Positions 7,157 to 15,847 of a stretch of DNA of 45,675 bases are shown one piece after another (within the stretch, counting starts at the first letter, position 1; every line of letters starts with the position of its first letter). The stretch is from Thermoplasmatota archaeon (GTDB taxonomy: Archaea > Thermoplasmatota > Penumbrarchaeia > Penumbrarchaeales > Penumbrarchaeaceae). Made by a program: the position numbers and the translations under genes. Below the pieces are notes generated by a model, which made no database searches, was not told the DNA's origin, and saw only the letters and a program-made list of their open reading frames with translations. Location: NCBI GenBank assembly GCA_025457865.1, contig JALOTP010000010.1:1-45675 (forward strand), given 5' to 3'.

Positions 7157-8038
7157 TTATTTCCTTCCCTTCATTCCCTTGATCAACGTGAAGGAATAGA
7201 CTGCCAATGCTGTCCATATCAGGCCGAAGCTGATGAGATGCGTGGTCGTGAAATCTTCCTCGTAGATGAAGACACCCAGAAGTAGCATCAAGGAGGGGGC
7301 AATATATTGCATGAAGCCGACGCTCGAGAGGTCTATCCTCCTAGCTCCCTCCGCGAACCAGTACAGGGGCAGTGTCGTGACAACGCCTGCAAAGACAAGG
7401 AGGAGGGTGGTGACTATGCCTCCCGTTATGAACGAGCCGTTCCCGGACGCTCCCTGGAACATCATGAACCCCAGTGCGAACGGTGTTATGAGCAGGGTCT
7501 CGACACCCAAGGCCTGCATGGGATCGTACTTGGTCATCTTCTTCAATAGCCCATAGACCGCAAAGAGCGTTGCTAGTGACAATGCTATCCAAGGGAGCTT
7601 GCCGTAATCTATCGTTATATACAGGACCCCGACAACTGCCAGGGCGAACGCCGCCAGCTGGAGCTTGTTCAATCTCTCTTTGAGCACGACCATGCCCAGG
7701 AAGATGGAGAGGAGCGGATTGATGTAGTACCCCATGCTCGCTTCGAGCATCCTCTCAGAGTTCACCGCCATGATATAGATGAGCCAGTTAAGGCCCACGA
7801 GCGTCCCCATGGTCAAGAGCAGGAGAACATCCCTCTTCCTTGAGAACAGCTTACGAATGTCCCAGTTCTTCCTGTACAGGAGCACCAGCATGACGAAGAC
7901 GAACGACCATGCTATCCTGTGGGAAAGGATCTCCAGCGGTGAGACCTCCCCGAGGAGCTTCCAGTAGATAGGGAGGAAGCCCCATGTCACGAAGGCGGAG
8001 AGGGCGAACAAGAGGCCCGAGACCTTTTTCCTTTCCAT
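7157..8038 (-). CDS. rarD: RarD-like EamA family transporter
   Basis: A 293-residue, ten-helix member of the drug/metabolite transporter superfamily, RarD branch. Signature segments are GLLFALSAFVTWGFLPIYWK, SPLEILSHRIAWSF, TLVGLNWLIYIMAV, SMGYYINPLLSIFLGMVV and SSVGFMQYIAPSLMLLLGVF. The open frame extends to 8224, but ATATTAAAAT at 8061-8070 is a good TATA box about 28 bp upstream of the ATG at 8038. This makes 8038 a natural leaderless start and puts the ATG at 8059 beside the TATA box. Length then fits E. coli RarD (about 296). The gene is divergent from truD. Substrate is unknown. Confidence 0.9.
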   Translation of the reverse strand: MERKKVSGLLFALSAFVTWGFLPIYWKLLGEVSPLEILSHRIAWSFVFVMLVLLYRKNWDIRKLFSRKRDVLLLLTMGTLVGLNWLIYIMAVNSERMLEASMGYYINPLLSIFLGMVVLKERLNKLQLAAFALAVVGVLYITIDYGKLPWIALSLATLFAVYGLLKKMTKYDPMQALGVETLLITPFALGFMMFQGASGNGSFITGGIVTTLLLVFAGVVTTLPLYWFAEGARRIDLSSVGFMQYIAPSLMLLLGVFIYEEDFTTTHLISFGLIWTALAVYSFTLIKGMKGRK

Positions 8039-8060
8039 CCAGGACAGAGCGGTGGCCATG

Positions 8061-8070
8061 ATATTAAAAT
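8061..8070 (-). promoter_or_regulatory. TATA box of the rarD-like gene
   Basis: ATATTAAAAT (ATTTTAATAT on the minus strand) is centred about 28 bp upstream of the ATG at 8038. This is the archaeal TATA-to-start distance, so the transcript is predicted to be leaderless. Confidence 0.5.
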
Positions 8071-8141
8071 CTATGAGGAATCGTTCATTGGAAATACCAC
8101 CGATGACATCGACATCTCCAAAAGAACGTAGGTGATGTTCT

Positions 8142-9308
8142 GTGAAGCTCAGGCAATCTCTGGAGGATTTCATCGTTGAGGAGGTCCACTCGGTGGACGT
8201 CAGGCCCGAGAACGGGCCGTACAAGATCTATCTCATGGAGAAGAGAGGTCTAGAAACGTTCTCGCTCATCTCGTACCTGGCTAAGGCGAACGGGATCCCC
8301 TTCAAGGATTTCGGCTATGCAGGGTTGAAGGACAGGCACGCCATCACGAGACAGCTGATCTCCGTCCCAAGCGGTCGTGGGATCAGGACCCTCCACGAAA
8401 AGAGCTTCGACCTGGAGCTTCAAGGTCATTCGGACTCCCCTATAAGACCTGGACAGCTGAACGGGAACAAGTTCATGATCAATGTCAGGGACCTGACGAT
8501 GGACGAGGCTGATGGGGCCATCAAAAGAGCAGCTCTGCTAAGAGATTGCGGTGTTCCCAACTATTTCGATTCCCAGAGGTTCGGGAGCGTTCCCCACGGT
8601 GAGTTCATAGCAAAGCACCTTCTGGCCGGGGAATACGAGAGGGCGATGAAGATATTCCTTACCCATTACGACAAGAAGGAGAAGCGGGAGGTCAAGGAGG
8701 ACAAGAGGTCCATACTGGGGAACTGGGATGACCTGTCCAAGGCCGAGGTAAGGAGCAGACACCTGCAGGTCCCCGTGGAAACCTACCTCAGGACAGGCTC
8801 ATGGGAGGAAGCATACCTCTTCATAGCCCGGAACATCAGGGAGCTGTTCCTTTCTGCCTACCAGAGCCATCTGTGGAACGAGTGCGTCAAGGAGCTCCTC
8901 AGGTCCGATCTGGGTGCAGAGCACCTCGAGGAGGTCCGGTATTCCCTTGGCACGCTCCTGTTCTTGAAGGATATCGAGAAGAAGGACCTGGACCACCTTC
9001 CCGTGGACCTAACTGTATTAGGGCGGGGGGTGGACATCAGGCCAGAGGAGGAGGAGTTGATCTCGAAGGTCCTTGGCAAGGAGGGGGTATCTCTCGAGGG
9101 GATAAGGACCCTTGAAACTGCGGGGGACCATCCCAGGTCCTACAGGAGGAACGTGGTCCTAAGGACAGAGGACCTGCTACTCTCGGAGCCTTTGCCCGAT
9201 GAATTGAACACACGCCCCGATAAGGAGAGATTCAAGATAACGGTCTCGTTCCAGATATCCAAAGGGAGCTATGGGACGGTCATCATAAAAGGACTGTTCG
9301 GTAAATGA
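8142..9308 (+). CDS. truD: tRNA pseudouridine synthase TruD
   Basis: A 388-residue TruD, which isomerises a uridine in tRNA (position 13 in the family). The signature FGYAGLKDRHAITRQ is at residues 57-71, with Asp64 as the catalytic aspartate; the N-terminal DFIVEEV is also conserved. NYFDSQRFGS near residue 140 and the LFLSAYQSHLWNECVKELL segment match the TRUD insertion domain. The GTG start at 8142 is supported by AGGTGATG about 5 nt upstream and by the immediate start of homology. It is divergent from the rarD-like gene. Confidence 0.95.
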   Translation: MKLRQSLEDFIVEEVHSVDVRPENGPYKIYLMEKRGLETFSLISYLAKANGIPFKDFGYAGLKDRHAITRQLISVPSGRGIRTLHEKSFDLELQGHSDSPIRPGQLNGNKFMINVRDLTMDEADGAIKRAALLRDCGVPNYFDSQRFGSVPHGEFIAKHLLAGEYERAMKIFLTHYDKKEKREVKEDKRSILGNWDDLSKAEVRSRHLQVPVETYLRTGSWEEAYLFIARNIRELFLSAYQSHLWNECVKELLRSDLGAEHLEEVRYSLGTLLFLKDIEKKDLDHLPVDLTVLGRGVDIRPEEEELISKVLGKEGVSLEGIRTLETAGDHPRSYRRNVVLRTEDLLLSEPLPDELNTRPDKERFKITVSFQISKGSYGTVIIKGLFGK

Positions 9309-9374
9309 ACCGGGCATCCTTGCAGCGACCCCAACTTTTATTAGTCTCGGGTGTTTACTAAAGTCGGTGCTCCC

Positions 9375-10625
9375 ATGGTGGTCAACCTTGAGAGATTGCT
9401 CTCCCGCAGGGCAACGATAATGAAGGCCTCTGAGATCCGCGAGCTCCTGAAGCTCACCCAGTCCCCGGGGATGATATCCCTTGCTGGCGGCCTCCCCAAT
9501 CCCGAGGCGTTCCCCCTTGAGATCATCAAGAAATGCATAGACAAGGTGCTGAAAGAGCATGCCTTGAGCGCCCTGCAGTACGGAACGACAGAAGGGCTCA
9601 ACCCCTTAAGGGATGCGATCGCGCAGAGGATGAAGGCCAAAAAGGGGGTGGACTGCGAGCTCCACGACATCCTCATAACGAGCGGAGCCCAGCAGGGACT
9701 GGCCTTCATTGCCATGACCTTCCTCGATCCGGGCGATACGTACATCTCATCCGCCCCTACCTATCTGGGCGCCATCCAGGCATTCCATGCTTACGAGGCC
9801 AAATGCGAAGCCATTCCAATGACCGATCAAGGCTTCGATATTGAAGCCCTCCGCAGGAACATACAGAGATTGAACAGGACGGGCATCTATCCCAAGTTCA
9901 TCTACACCGTTCCGACCTTTCAGAACCCCTCCGGTGGAACTATGACCTTAGAGGCGAGGAAACAGCTCCTCGAGGTCGCCTCCGAATATGACATGCTCAT
10001 CATAGAGGACGACCCCTACGGGGAGCTCATCTTCGAGGGGGAGAGCATCCCCACCATGAAATCCATGGACAAGAAGGGACGTGTCATCTACCTCAGCACG
10101 TTCTCCAAGATACTAGCTCCCGGGTTCCGGCTCGGTTGGGTCGTTGCTTCCCCCGAGATAATAAACAAGTTCGTACTGGCAAAGCAGTGCACCGACCTAT
10201 GCACCAACGTTTTCTCCCAATACGTTGCCTATGAATATATCTCAGGAGGCTACCTTGACATACAGGTCAAGGAGATAATCGCCATGTACAGGGAGAAGAG
10301 GGACGTGATGCTCGAGGCGATACGGAAATACTTCCCTAAGGAAGCAAAGTACACGGTCCCCAACGGGGGTATGTTCTTCTGGGTCACGCTTCCCAAGAGC
10401 ATCAATACCAGGGCCATGTTCAAGAAGGCCGTTGCAAAGAAGGTCGCATACGTCGTAGGTGATGCGTTCTATCCGGACGCAAGCCAAGCGAACTCCATGA
10501 GGTTGAACTTCTCATATTCCACGAACGAGGACCTAAGGGAAGGGATAAAGAGGCTCGGAGAGGTCATCAAGGAGGAGCTCAAGGCCCAGATCACCAACGG
10601 GGAGCAGGTGGGAGAGGGCGTCTGA
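9375..10625 (+). CDS. PLP-dependent aminotransferase, class I/II (LysN/2-aminoadipate type)
   Basis: A 416-residue fold-type I aminotransferase. The N-terminus reads MISLAGGLPNPEAFP, typical of the 2-aminoadipate/aromatic (LysN/KAT-like) group. Other motifs are LQYGTTEGLNPLRDAIAQRM, ILITSGAQQGL, TVPTFQNPSG, EDDPYGEL and the PLP-lysine motif LSTFSKILAPGFRLGW with Lys245. The ATG at 9375 is preferred over the upstream GTG at 9351, because ACTTTTATTAG (about 9335-9344) is a TATA-like element giving a start near 9366. The last 35 bp overlap the convergent beta-helix gene. The amino donor cannot be decided from sequence. Confidence 0.92.
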   Translation: MVVNLERLLSRRATIMKASEIRELLKLTQSPGMISLAGGLPNPEAFPLEIIKKCIDKVLKEHALSALQYGTTEGLNPLRDAIAQRMKAKKGVDCELHDILITSGAQQGLAFIAMTFLDPGDTYISSAPTYLGAIQAFHAYEAKCEAIPMTDQGFDIEALRRNIQRLNRTGIYPKFIYTVPTFQNPSGGTMTLEARKQLLEVASEYDMLIIEDDPYGELIFEGESIPTMKSMDKKGRVIYLSTFSKILAPGFRLGWVVASPEIINKFVLAKQCTDLCTNVFSQYVAYEYISGGYLDIQVKEIIAMYREKRDVMLEAIRKYFPKEAKYTVPNGGMFFWVTLPKSINTRAMFKKAVAKKVAYVVGDAFYPDASQANSMRLNFSYSTNEDLREGIKRLGEVIKEELKAQITNGEQVGEGV

Positions 10626-12156
10626 ACCTCCTCATCATGGTCAGGACTACCAGTATCCCGAACGAAATGAACAAGGTCAGAATTAAGAAGAACGCCCTTA
10701 AGATACCCAATCCCCCTTCTCGGTCATCGGGCGTAGGTTCAAGGATGGTCAGGACCAGCGTGTACTGGTCATAATGGGTCCCATCGAAGGCCTCAAGGGT
10801 CACAGAAAGGTTCCCCGGTCGAAGGGGGGAGACCGATATATCGGACGTGTTGTGCCGCTGGTCCAGTCCACATCCGAGGACCGTCCATAGATAGTTGACC
10901 GTGCTCACAACGGGCCGAGTGGAGGATGAGAGGTCTATCGTCCCATTGGCAACGAGGTCCCCTGTCCAATGTACCTCCGGGGCCAGAAACCATTCGCTCC
11001 TGGGGAAGGCCCTTGGTCTATCGTCCGTGTCCGTAGGATGGCCATCTATCAGATAGGGTGCGTCGTGGACGCCATCAGAATCCAGGTCCATTCCACTAGA
11101 GTCTTGCCAATAATTTCCAGACCAGAGGTTGTCCCCGCAGGTCAGGGCAGTGGTCTGCAAGGATGAGGAGAGCAGTAGGTCGTTGTCCTCGATGGTGTTC
11201 CCAGTAGACCCTCTGGCGAGTTTGATGCCCACCTCGTTCTGGTTCAGGGTGTTGTTCCTTAATAGCGAACCCGCGGTCGATGAAAGCACGATCCCACGGT
11301 CTGAGGACCCGACATAATTGCCTCTCACCAGCACCTGTTCGGAGTTCTCCAACAATATCCCGTCGCCCTCATCTGTTGTGATCTGGCAGTCCTCGATGCG
11401 GCTGTCCCGGCTCATCATGTGAATGCCGCAATGGACATTTACCTCGAGGGTGCATCCCATTATTGTGACATCGTCCACATCCAGAACATGGACCCCCATG
11501 TCATTTAAAGTGCATGATGCGTTCAGAATGCGGGTCCCGAACGAGAGCCAGTAGAGATAGAACCCGGCTTTCGAGTTGAAGTTGGCAGTGCAGTTCTCAA
11601 AGGTAGTGTAAGGGGCATAGTACATTCCGAACCCGTAACCGTTCTCGCTCGAAGCGGTGTTTTTGACATGGACGTCCATAGTGTCCGCGAGGTACATCCC
11701 CGCCCCTCCGTTCCTCATGAATGTGCATCCGTCCACCAAGGTCCCTGTGCAGTTCGCAAGCGACAGTCCGATGTTGCAGTAGAACGCCTTGCACATAGTG
11801 ATGTTCACATCATTGCATGAGACGACCTCTATGCCGTTGGTGGCGTTCAGGACCACGATATCCTCAATGCCAGCACCGTTAGCGGTCATCCTCACGGCAT
11901 AGTTGCCGCCCATCCCATTGATCCCTATGTACCGGTCGAACAGTCCCACAAGGCGAACGCTCTTGTCGACCAGGACGTTCTCCCTGTAGAGACCCGGGGC
12001 GATATAGACGGTCTGACCGTCCTTGGCGGCGGAGACTCCCTTGGAAATGTTCCTGTATCCTCCCATGTAAGCGCCAACAAGGACAGCGCTCCCGTCCTGC
12101 CAGGGGAAAACGGTTCCGCCCTCGTCCGGTTCCGAACCACGGATAGGGAGGGGCAT
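10591..12156 (-). CDS. Exported right-handed beta-helix protein (NosD/PbH1 type), C-terminal anchor
   Basis: From the first AUG this is 521 residues, mostly PbH1-type parallel beta-helix repeats (for example NGIEVVSCNDVNITMCKAF, DVDDVTIMGCTLEVN, NSEQVLVRGNYVGSSDRGI). It opens with a periplasmic-copper/NosD-like segment (SKGVSAAKDGQTVYIAPGLY). A PKD-like stretch and a C-terminal helix (LRAFFLILTLFISFGILVVL) with a short basic tail follow. The AUG start lacks a signal peptide, but the open frame upstream reads LRTAVRLIASSLILLSVLMP, a classical signal sequence, with only CTG (12213) as a plausible start; GGGGGT lies 7 nt before it. Translation probably starts there, coupled to the upstream gene's stop (12206-12208). 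Its 3' end overlaps the convergent aminotransferase. Confidence 0.8.
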   Translation of the reverse strand: MPLPIRGSEPDEGGTVFPWQDGSAVLVGAYMGGYRNISKGVSAAKDGQTVYIAPGLYRENVLVDKSVRLVGLFDRYIGINGMGGNYAVRMTANGAGIEDIVVLNATNGIEVVSCNDVNITMCKAFYCNIGLSLANCTGTLVDGCTFMRNGGAGMYLADTMDVHVKNTASSENGYGFGMYYAPYTTFENCTANFNSKAGFYLYWLSFGTRILNASCTLNDMGVHVLDVDDVTIMGCTLEVNVHCGIHMMSRDSRIEDCQITTDEGDGILLENSEQVLVRGNYVGSSDRGIVLSSTAGSLLRNNTLNQNEVGIKLARGSTGNTIEDNDLLLSSSLQTTALTCGDNLWSGNYWQDSSGMDLDSDGVHDAPYLIDGHPTDTDDRPRAFPRSEWFLAPEVHWTGDLVANGTIDLSSSTRPVVSTVNYLWTVLGCGLDQRHNTSDISVSPLRPGNLSVTLEAFDGTHYDQYTLVLTILEPTPDDREGGLGILRAFFLILTLFISFGILVVLTMMRRFRRPLPPAPRW

Positions 12157-12205
12157 GAGGACGGATAACAGTATCAGCGATGACGCTATAAGTCGGACCG
12201 CGGTC

Positions 12206-12700
12206 CTAAGCAGAGGGGATACCCCCTTGTTTGCATCTCATGCTCTCAATGTCGAACCTCAGCAGCTGAGCGGAACGGGTAGCGCCCTCGTTGCCAAGGA
12301 ACTCCCTTTTCATTTCCCCTGGTTCGCGTTCCTGATGGTTCAAGAGCACATCGAACGCATGGGCCACCTCCTCTGGGCTGTCCACGAACGACATCCTGCC
12401 GAAGATGACGAGCGACCTGTAAGCATGACTGCATTTCCCATGCAGATAACCTAGGTCCTCTATGATGGTCCCGCATGCCCTGGGGTCCTTTCGCAGCATT
12501 TCTAGTTTGAGCCCGCTCCTTGCGGTATGGAAGTAGAGAGCGGTCCTTTCATTGTCGTAGCCGTAGCTGAGCGTGATGATGTAAGGACCCTCTGGACCCG
12601 AGAGAGCTATGCTCATCCACCTGCACGTTCCCAGCAGACCTTCCATCACGGAGGGGTCCTTGACCTCTTTCTCTGTTTTGAACATATGGTAGCTCTGCAT
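12206..12700 (-). CDS. Pyridoxamine 5'-phosphate oxidase-like flavin split-barrel protein (Nim-type)
   Basis: A 164-residue FMN-binding split-barrel protein of the NimA/PNPOx-like group. Visible family features are the early KDPSVMEGLLGTCRWMSIAL strand-helix, PYIITLSYGYDNERTALYFHTARSGLKLEMLRKDP, in which HTARSGLK is the flavin-binding turn, and YRSLVIFGRMSFVDSPEEV. Such proteins bind flavin or heme, and Nim members can reduce nitro compounds. The frame is open to 12802, but GCATTAATATC near 12744 looks like the promoter, so the ATG at 12700 (or 12685) is more likely. It lies upstream of, and is coupled to, the beta-helix gene. Substrate unknown. Confidence 0.8.
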   Translation of the reverse strand: MQSYHMFKTEKEVKDPSVMEGLLGTCRWMSIALSGPEGPYIITLSYGYDNERTALYFHTARSGLKLEMLRKDPRACGTIIEDLGYLHGKCSHAYRSLVIFGRMSFVDSPEEVAHAFDVLLNHQEREPGEMKREFLGNEGATRSAQLLRFDIESMRCKQGGIPSA

Positions 12701-12854
12701 GCCCGCCAAGTCCGTGCCTCCGCCCCGCTTATCGTTCTCTTCAGATATTAATGCAGGGACATTCACAGCTCTTATCGGACCTGTTCGAGGAAATATTATC
12801 AAGGGACCGAACCTCTCCGAGTAAAAGGTCCTGAGACCTTAGGGGGTCAGATAG

Positions 12855-13472
12855 TTGGTCGTCGAACAGCTGCGGATCGGTGGTGACAATCTTTCCTACA
12901 TCGTCTGGTGCCCAGAGTCCAAGATGGCCGCCCTGATAGATGCAGGTATGGACATAAGCCCCCAGAGCGTGTTCCTGAAGAAGAACGGACTTAAGCTCCT
13001 CTACATCATCTCCACCCACCACCACTACGACCACACTGCTATGGTCGGGGAGCTGAAGGAGCTTACGGGAGCACTATCATTTATAGGGACCAGTGATGCG
13101 GTGTTCCTGAAAGGTGCCGTTGATGGCACCCTCAAGGACGATCAGGAGCTGTCCGTTGGCACCATCCTGCTGAAGGTCCTTGAGACACCCGGTCACACCC
13201 CCGGGTCCATCTGCATCATCGATGATAACGACAGGTCCCTTTTCACGGGGGACACGCTGTTCATAGGGGACTGCGGGAGGGCGGACCTCCCTGGAGGGGA
13301 TGTAAAAGCCCTCTTCGGCAGCATCCAGAGGCTGAAAGCCCTCCCTCAGGACCTGACCGTATGTCCGGGACATGATTACGGCGAGAGGCCGTCCGACACC
13401 CTATACCATCAGATCAGGACGAACAGGACCATGCTGGCCAAGGACATCGACACGTTCTTGGGCCTGCCCTGA
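12855..13472 (+). CDS. Metallo-beta-lactamase-fold hydrolase (glyoxalase II/ETHE1-like)
   Basis: A 205-residue MBL-fold hydrolase with all metal ligands: STHHHYDH (His55, His57, Asp59, His60), His114 in ETPGHTPGSIC, Asp133 in LFTGDTLFIGDCGRADLPGG and His173 in VCPGHDYG. The GDTLFIGDCGRADLPGGD loop is typical of glyoxalase II and persulfide dioxygenase relatives, so a thioester or persulfide substrate is likely but unproven. The TTG start at 12855 is favoured by a strong SD (AGGGGGTCA) about 8 nt upstream. It is divergent from the flavin protein and about 140 bp upstream of ppk1. Confidence 0.9.
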   Translation: MVVEQLRIGGDNLSYIVWCPESKMAALIDAGMDISPQSVFLKKNGLKLLYIISTHHHYDHTAMVGELKELTGALSFIGTSDAVFLKGAVDGTLKDDQELSVGTILLKVLETPGHTPGSICIIDDNDRSLFTGDTLFIGDCGRADLPGGDVKALFGSIQRLKALPQDLTVCPGHDYGERPSDTLYHQIRTNRTMLAKDIDTFLGLP

Positions 13473-13612
13473 CCCTTTCATTATCGAGGTAGTTCGGTCC
13501 TCTCCTTCCGATGTCATGCATTGAAGATTTTGAATATGCCCCCATATGGTTAAGTTTAAATTGAAAACCCATCTATGGGAAATCCCCCTCGTCGCCTTGA
13601 GCCCAGCGTCAG

Positions 13613-15847
13613 GTGTCGAGAAAGGATCAAATGCAGGGGGTCATGTCAGTGCCAGGTAAAGGTTCGGAGAAGGGTCCTAAAGTGGAAAAAAGGAGAGCTT
13701 CCAGTGGAAGCGAAGGGTATAAGGACCAACTAGGAGGATCGGAGAAGGGTCCTGTCCTGGACGACCCGGAGCTGTTCATCAACCGGGAATATTCCTGGCT
13801 CAAGCTCAACGAGAGGATATTCGAGGAGGCTATGGACCCGACGCACCCTCTCCTTGAGAGGATCAAGTTCCTAGCCATCTGCGGCTCCAACCTCGACGAG
13901 TTCTTCATGGTCCGGGTCTCCGGTGTCAAGAGGCAGGTCGAGGAGGGCGCTCTGAGCCTTCCCGTGGACGGGATGGCTCCTGTGGACCAGATCAAGATGG
14001 TGCGCAAGGAGGTTAAACCCCTTTTAAGGCAGTACTCCGAGTGCTGGAGCGAACTTGTGAAGGAGCTGGACCTGAAAGGCATCCACGTAAAAAAGGTGTC
14101 GGAACTGAACAAGGACCAGAGGAAGGAACTCGACAGGTACTTCAGGGAGTATATATTCCCCACATTGACCCCGCTAGCTATGGACTTCTCCCATCCGTTC
14201 CCCTTCATATCCAACTTGAGCCTCAACCTTGCCGTTGTCATAGAGGACCCGGAGAATGGAGAACGCTTTGCAAGGGTCAAGGTGCCAAACAATATCTTTC
14301 CACGTTTCTTCTCCGTTCCTTCGGACGGCAAGAAGATATGCGGTTTGAACCAGGTGAAACAGGCGAAGGAACTGGACCTGGTCCTGCTCGAGGACATGTT
14401 ATCGTCGTACATAGATATGCTATTCCCTGGGCTCAAGGTCGCAGCGACCTATCCCTTCAGGACGACAAGGGATGCGGAGATAGAGATCTCAAAGGACCAG
14501 GCGAGCGACCTCCTTACCGCTCTTGAGGAGGGTATTGAGTCCAGAAGGGTGGGACGGCCCGTCAGGCTCGAGATAGACGAATCCATGCCGGACAAGGTCA
14601 AGGACCTCTTCGCCATGAACCTGGGCCTTACGAACGATTACGTTTACAAGTTCGTGGGTCCGCTGGGCCTTGTCGATATGTGGCAGCTGCTCAAACTGGG
14701 CAGGTCCGACCTCAAGGACGAACAGTTCCTCCCGTACGTACCTGCCGAGCTCTCCGAGGACAGGAACCTGTTCTCGGCCGTTTCAAAGAGGGATTATGTC
14801 TTCTACTACCCCTATGACAGCTTCAATGTGATAGTGAACCTCCTGAGGCAGGCAGCGGAGGACAAGGGGGTCCTGGCGATCAAGACGACGATGTACCGCA
14901 TTGACAAGGACTCTCCCATAATAGACGCTCTCCTCACAGCACGGGAGAACGACAAGGCGGTATCGGCAATAGTGGAGCTCAAGGCCAAGTTCGATGAAGA
15001 GAACAACATGACCTGGGCCAAGGCGCTCGAGGAGGCCGGGGTCCATGTCGTCTACGGTCTGGAGGACCTGAAGGTCCACTGCAAGATATGCATAATAATC
15101 CGCAAAGAGGGTGATGAGATCACCCGGTATTCTTACATAAGCACCGGGAACTTCAATGCGGTCACATCGAAGATCTACGGGGACATCGGTTATCTGACCT
15201 CCAATCCGGAGATAGGGATGGAGCTTACCGATGTTTTCAATCTGCTCACGGGATATTCCAAGAAGAAGGACTTCAGGCACCTGCTCCTCTCACCGATGAA
15301 CCTCAAGGAGGAGGTATCGAGGTCCATAGAGCGCGAGATAGAGATACAGAAGGGTGGTGGGACTGGCTATATAGGTCTCAAGCTCAACGGCTTGCTGGAC
15401 GCCTCCATGGTCAGGGCTCTCTATAAGGCCTCCAATGCGGGGGTCCGAGTGGACCTAAACGTTAGGGCCCTCTGCGCCCTGAGGCCGGGGATCAAGGATA
15501 GGAGCGAGAACATTAGGGAAACATCGATAATAGGGAGGTTCCTGGAGCATGCCCGCATCTACCATTTCAGGAACAACGGGGACGATGTCGTCCTTATAGG
15601 AAGTTCGGACCTGATGCCCAGGAACCTCTACAGGAGGGTAGAGGTCCTTTTAAGGGTCCCTGACCCAAGATTGAGGAGGAACATCATAGAGCACATGCTC
15701 AAGGTCCATCTGAGGGACAATGTGAAATCTAGGTTACTGAAGGCCGACGGGACCTGGGATAGGGTGCGGCCCGGTAAGGGAGAGGAGCCCTTCAATTCCC
15801 AGAAGTGGCTCATTGAGCACCGCGGGGCGTGGCATGACCTCAGCTGA
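13613..15847 (+). CDS. ppk1: Polyphosphate kinase 1
   Basis: A 744-residue PPK1, which reversibly makes polyphosphate from ATP. The order is an N-terminal domain (INREYSWLKLNERIFEEA, CGSNLDEFFMVRVSG), the middle head domain (FPTLTPLAMDFSHPFPFISN) and two phospholipase-D-like catalytic domains. The phosphoacceptor histidine is His489 in LKVHCKICIIIRKEGD, preceded by VELKAKFDEENN; the second active-site His is His646 in FLEHARIYHF, followed by SSDLMPRNLYRRVEVL. A ~50-residue low-complexity N-terminal extension precedes the usual start. Start choice is uncertain: GTG at 13613, or ATG at 13631 (AAAGGATC upstream). It overlaps the CHAD fusion by 14 bp. Confidence 0.96.
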   Translation: MSRKDQMQGVMSVPGKGSEKGPKVEKRRASSGSEGYKDQLGGSEKGPVLDDPELFINREYSWLKLNERIFEEAMDPTHPLLERIKFLAICGSNLDEFFMVRVSGVKRQVEEGALSLPVDGMAPVDQIKMVRKEVKPLLRQYSECWSELVKELDLKGIHVKKVSELNKDQRKELDRYFREYIFPTLTPLAMDFSHPFPFISNLSLNLAVVIEDPENGERFARVKVPNNIFPRFFSVPSDGKKICGLNQVKQAKELDLVLLEDMLSSYIDMLFPGLKVAATYPFRTTRDAEIEISKDQASDLLTALEEGIESRRVGRPVRLEIDESMPDKVKDLFAMNLGLTNDYVYKFVGPLGLVDMWQLLKLGRSDLKDEQFLPYVPAELSEDRNLFSAVSKRDYVFYYPYDSFNVIVNLLRQAAEDKGVLAIKTTMYRIDKDSPIIDALLTARENDKAVSAIVELKAKFDEENNMTWAKALEEAGVHVVYGLEDLKVHCKICIIIRKEGDEITRYSYISTGNFNAVTSKIYGDIGYLTSNPEIGMELTDVFNLLTGYSKKKDFRHLLLSPMNLKEEVSRSIEREIEIQKGGGTGYIGLKLNGLLDASMVRALYKASNAGVRVDLNVRALCALRPGIKDRSENIRETSIIGRFLEHARIYHFRNNGDDVVLIGSSDLMPRNLYRRVEVLLRVPDPRLRRNIIEHMLKVHLRDNVKSRLLKADGTWDRVRPGKGEEPFNSQKWLIEHRGAWHDLS

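Noticed and set aside
13627..14436. 269-residue ORF antisense to ppk1, and similar long antisense frames (for example 14783-15280, 37881-38285)
   Set aside because: They lie fully opposite unmistakable genes, are rich in Ser/Arg/Leu typical of shadow frames, and have no motifs.
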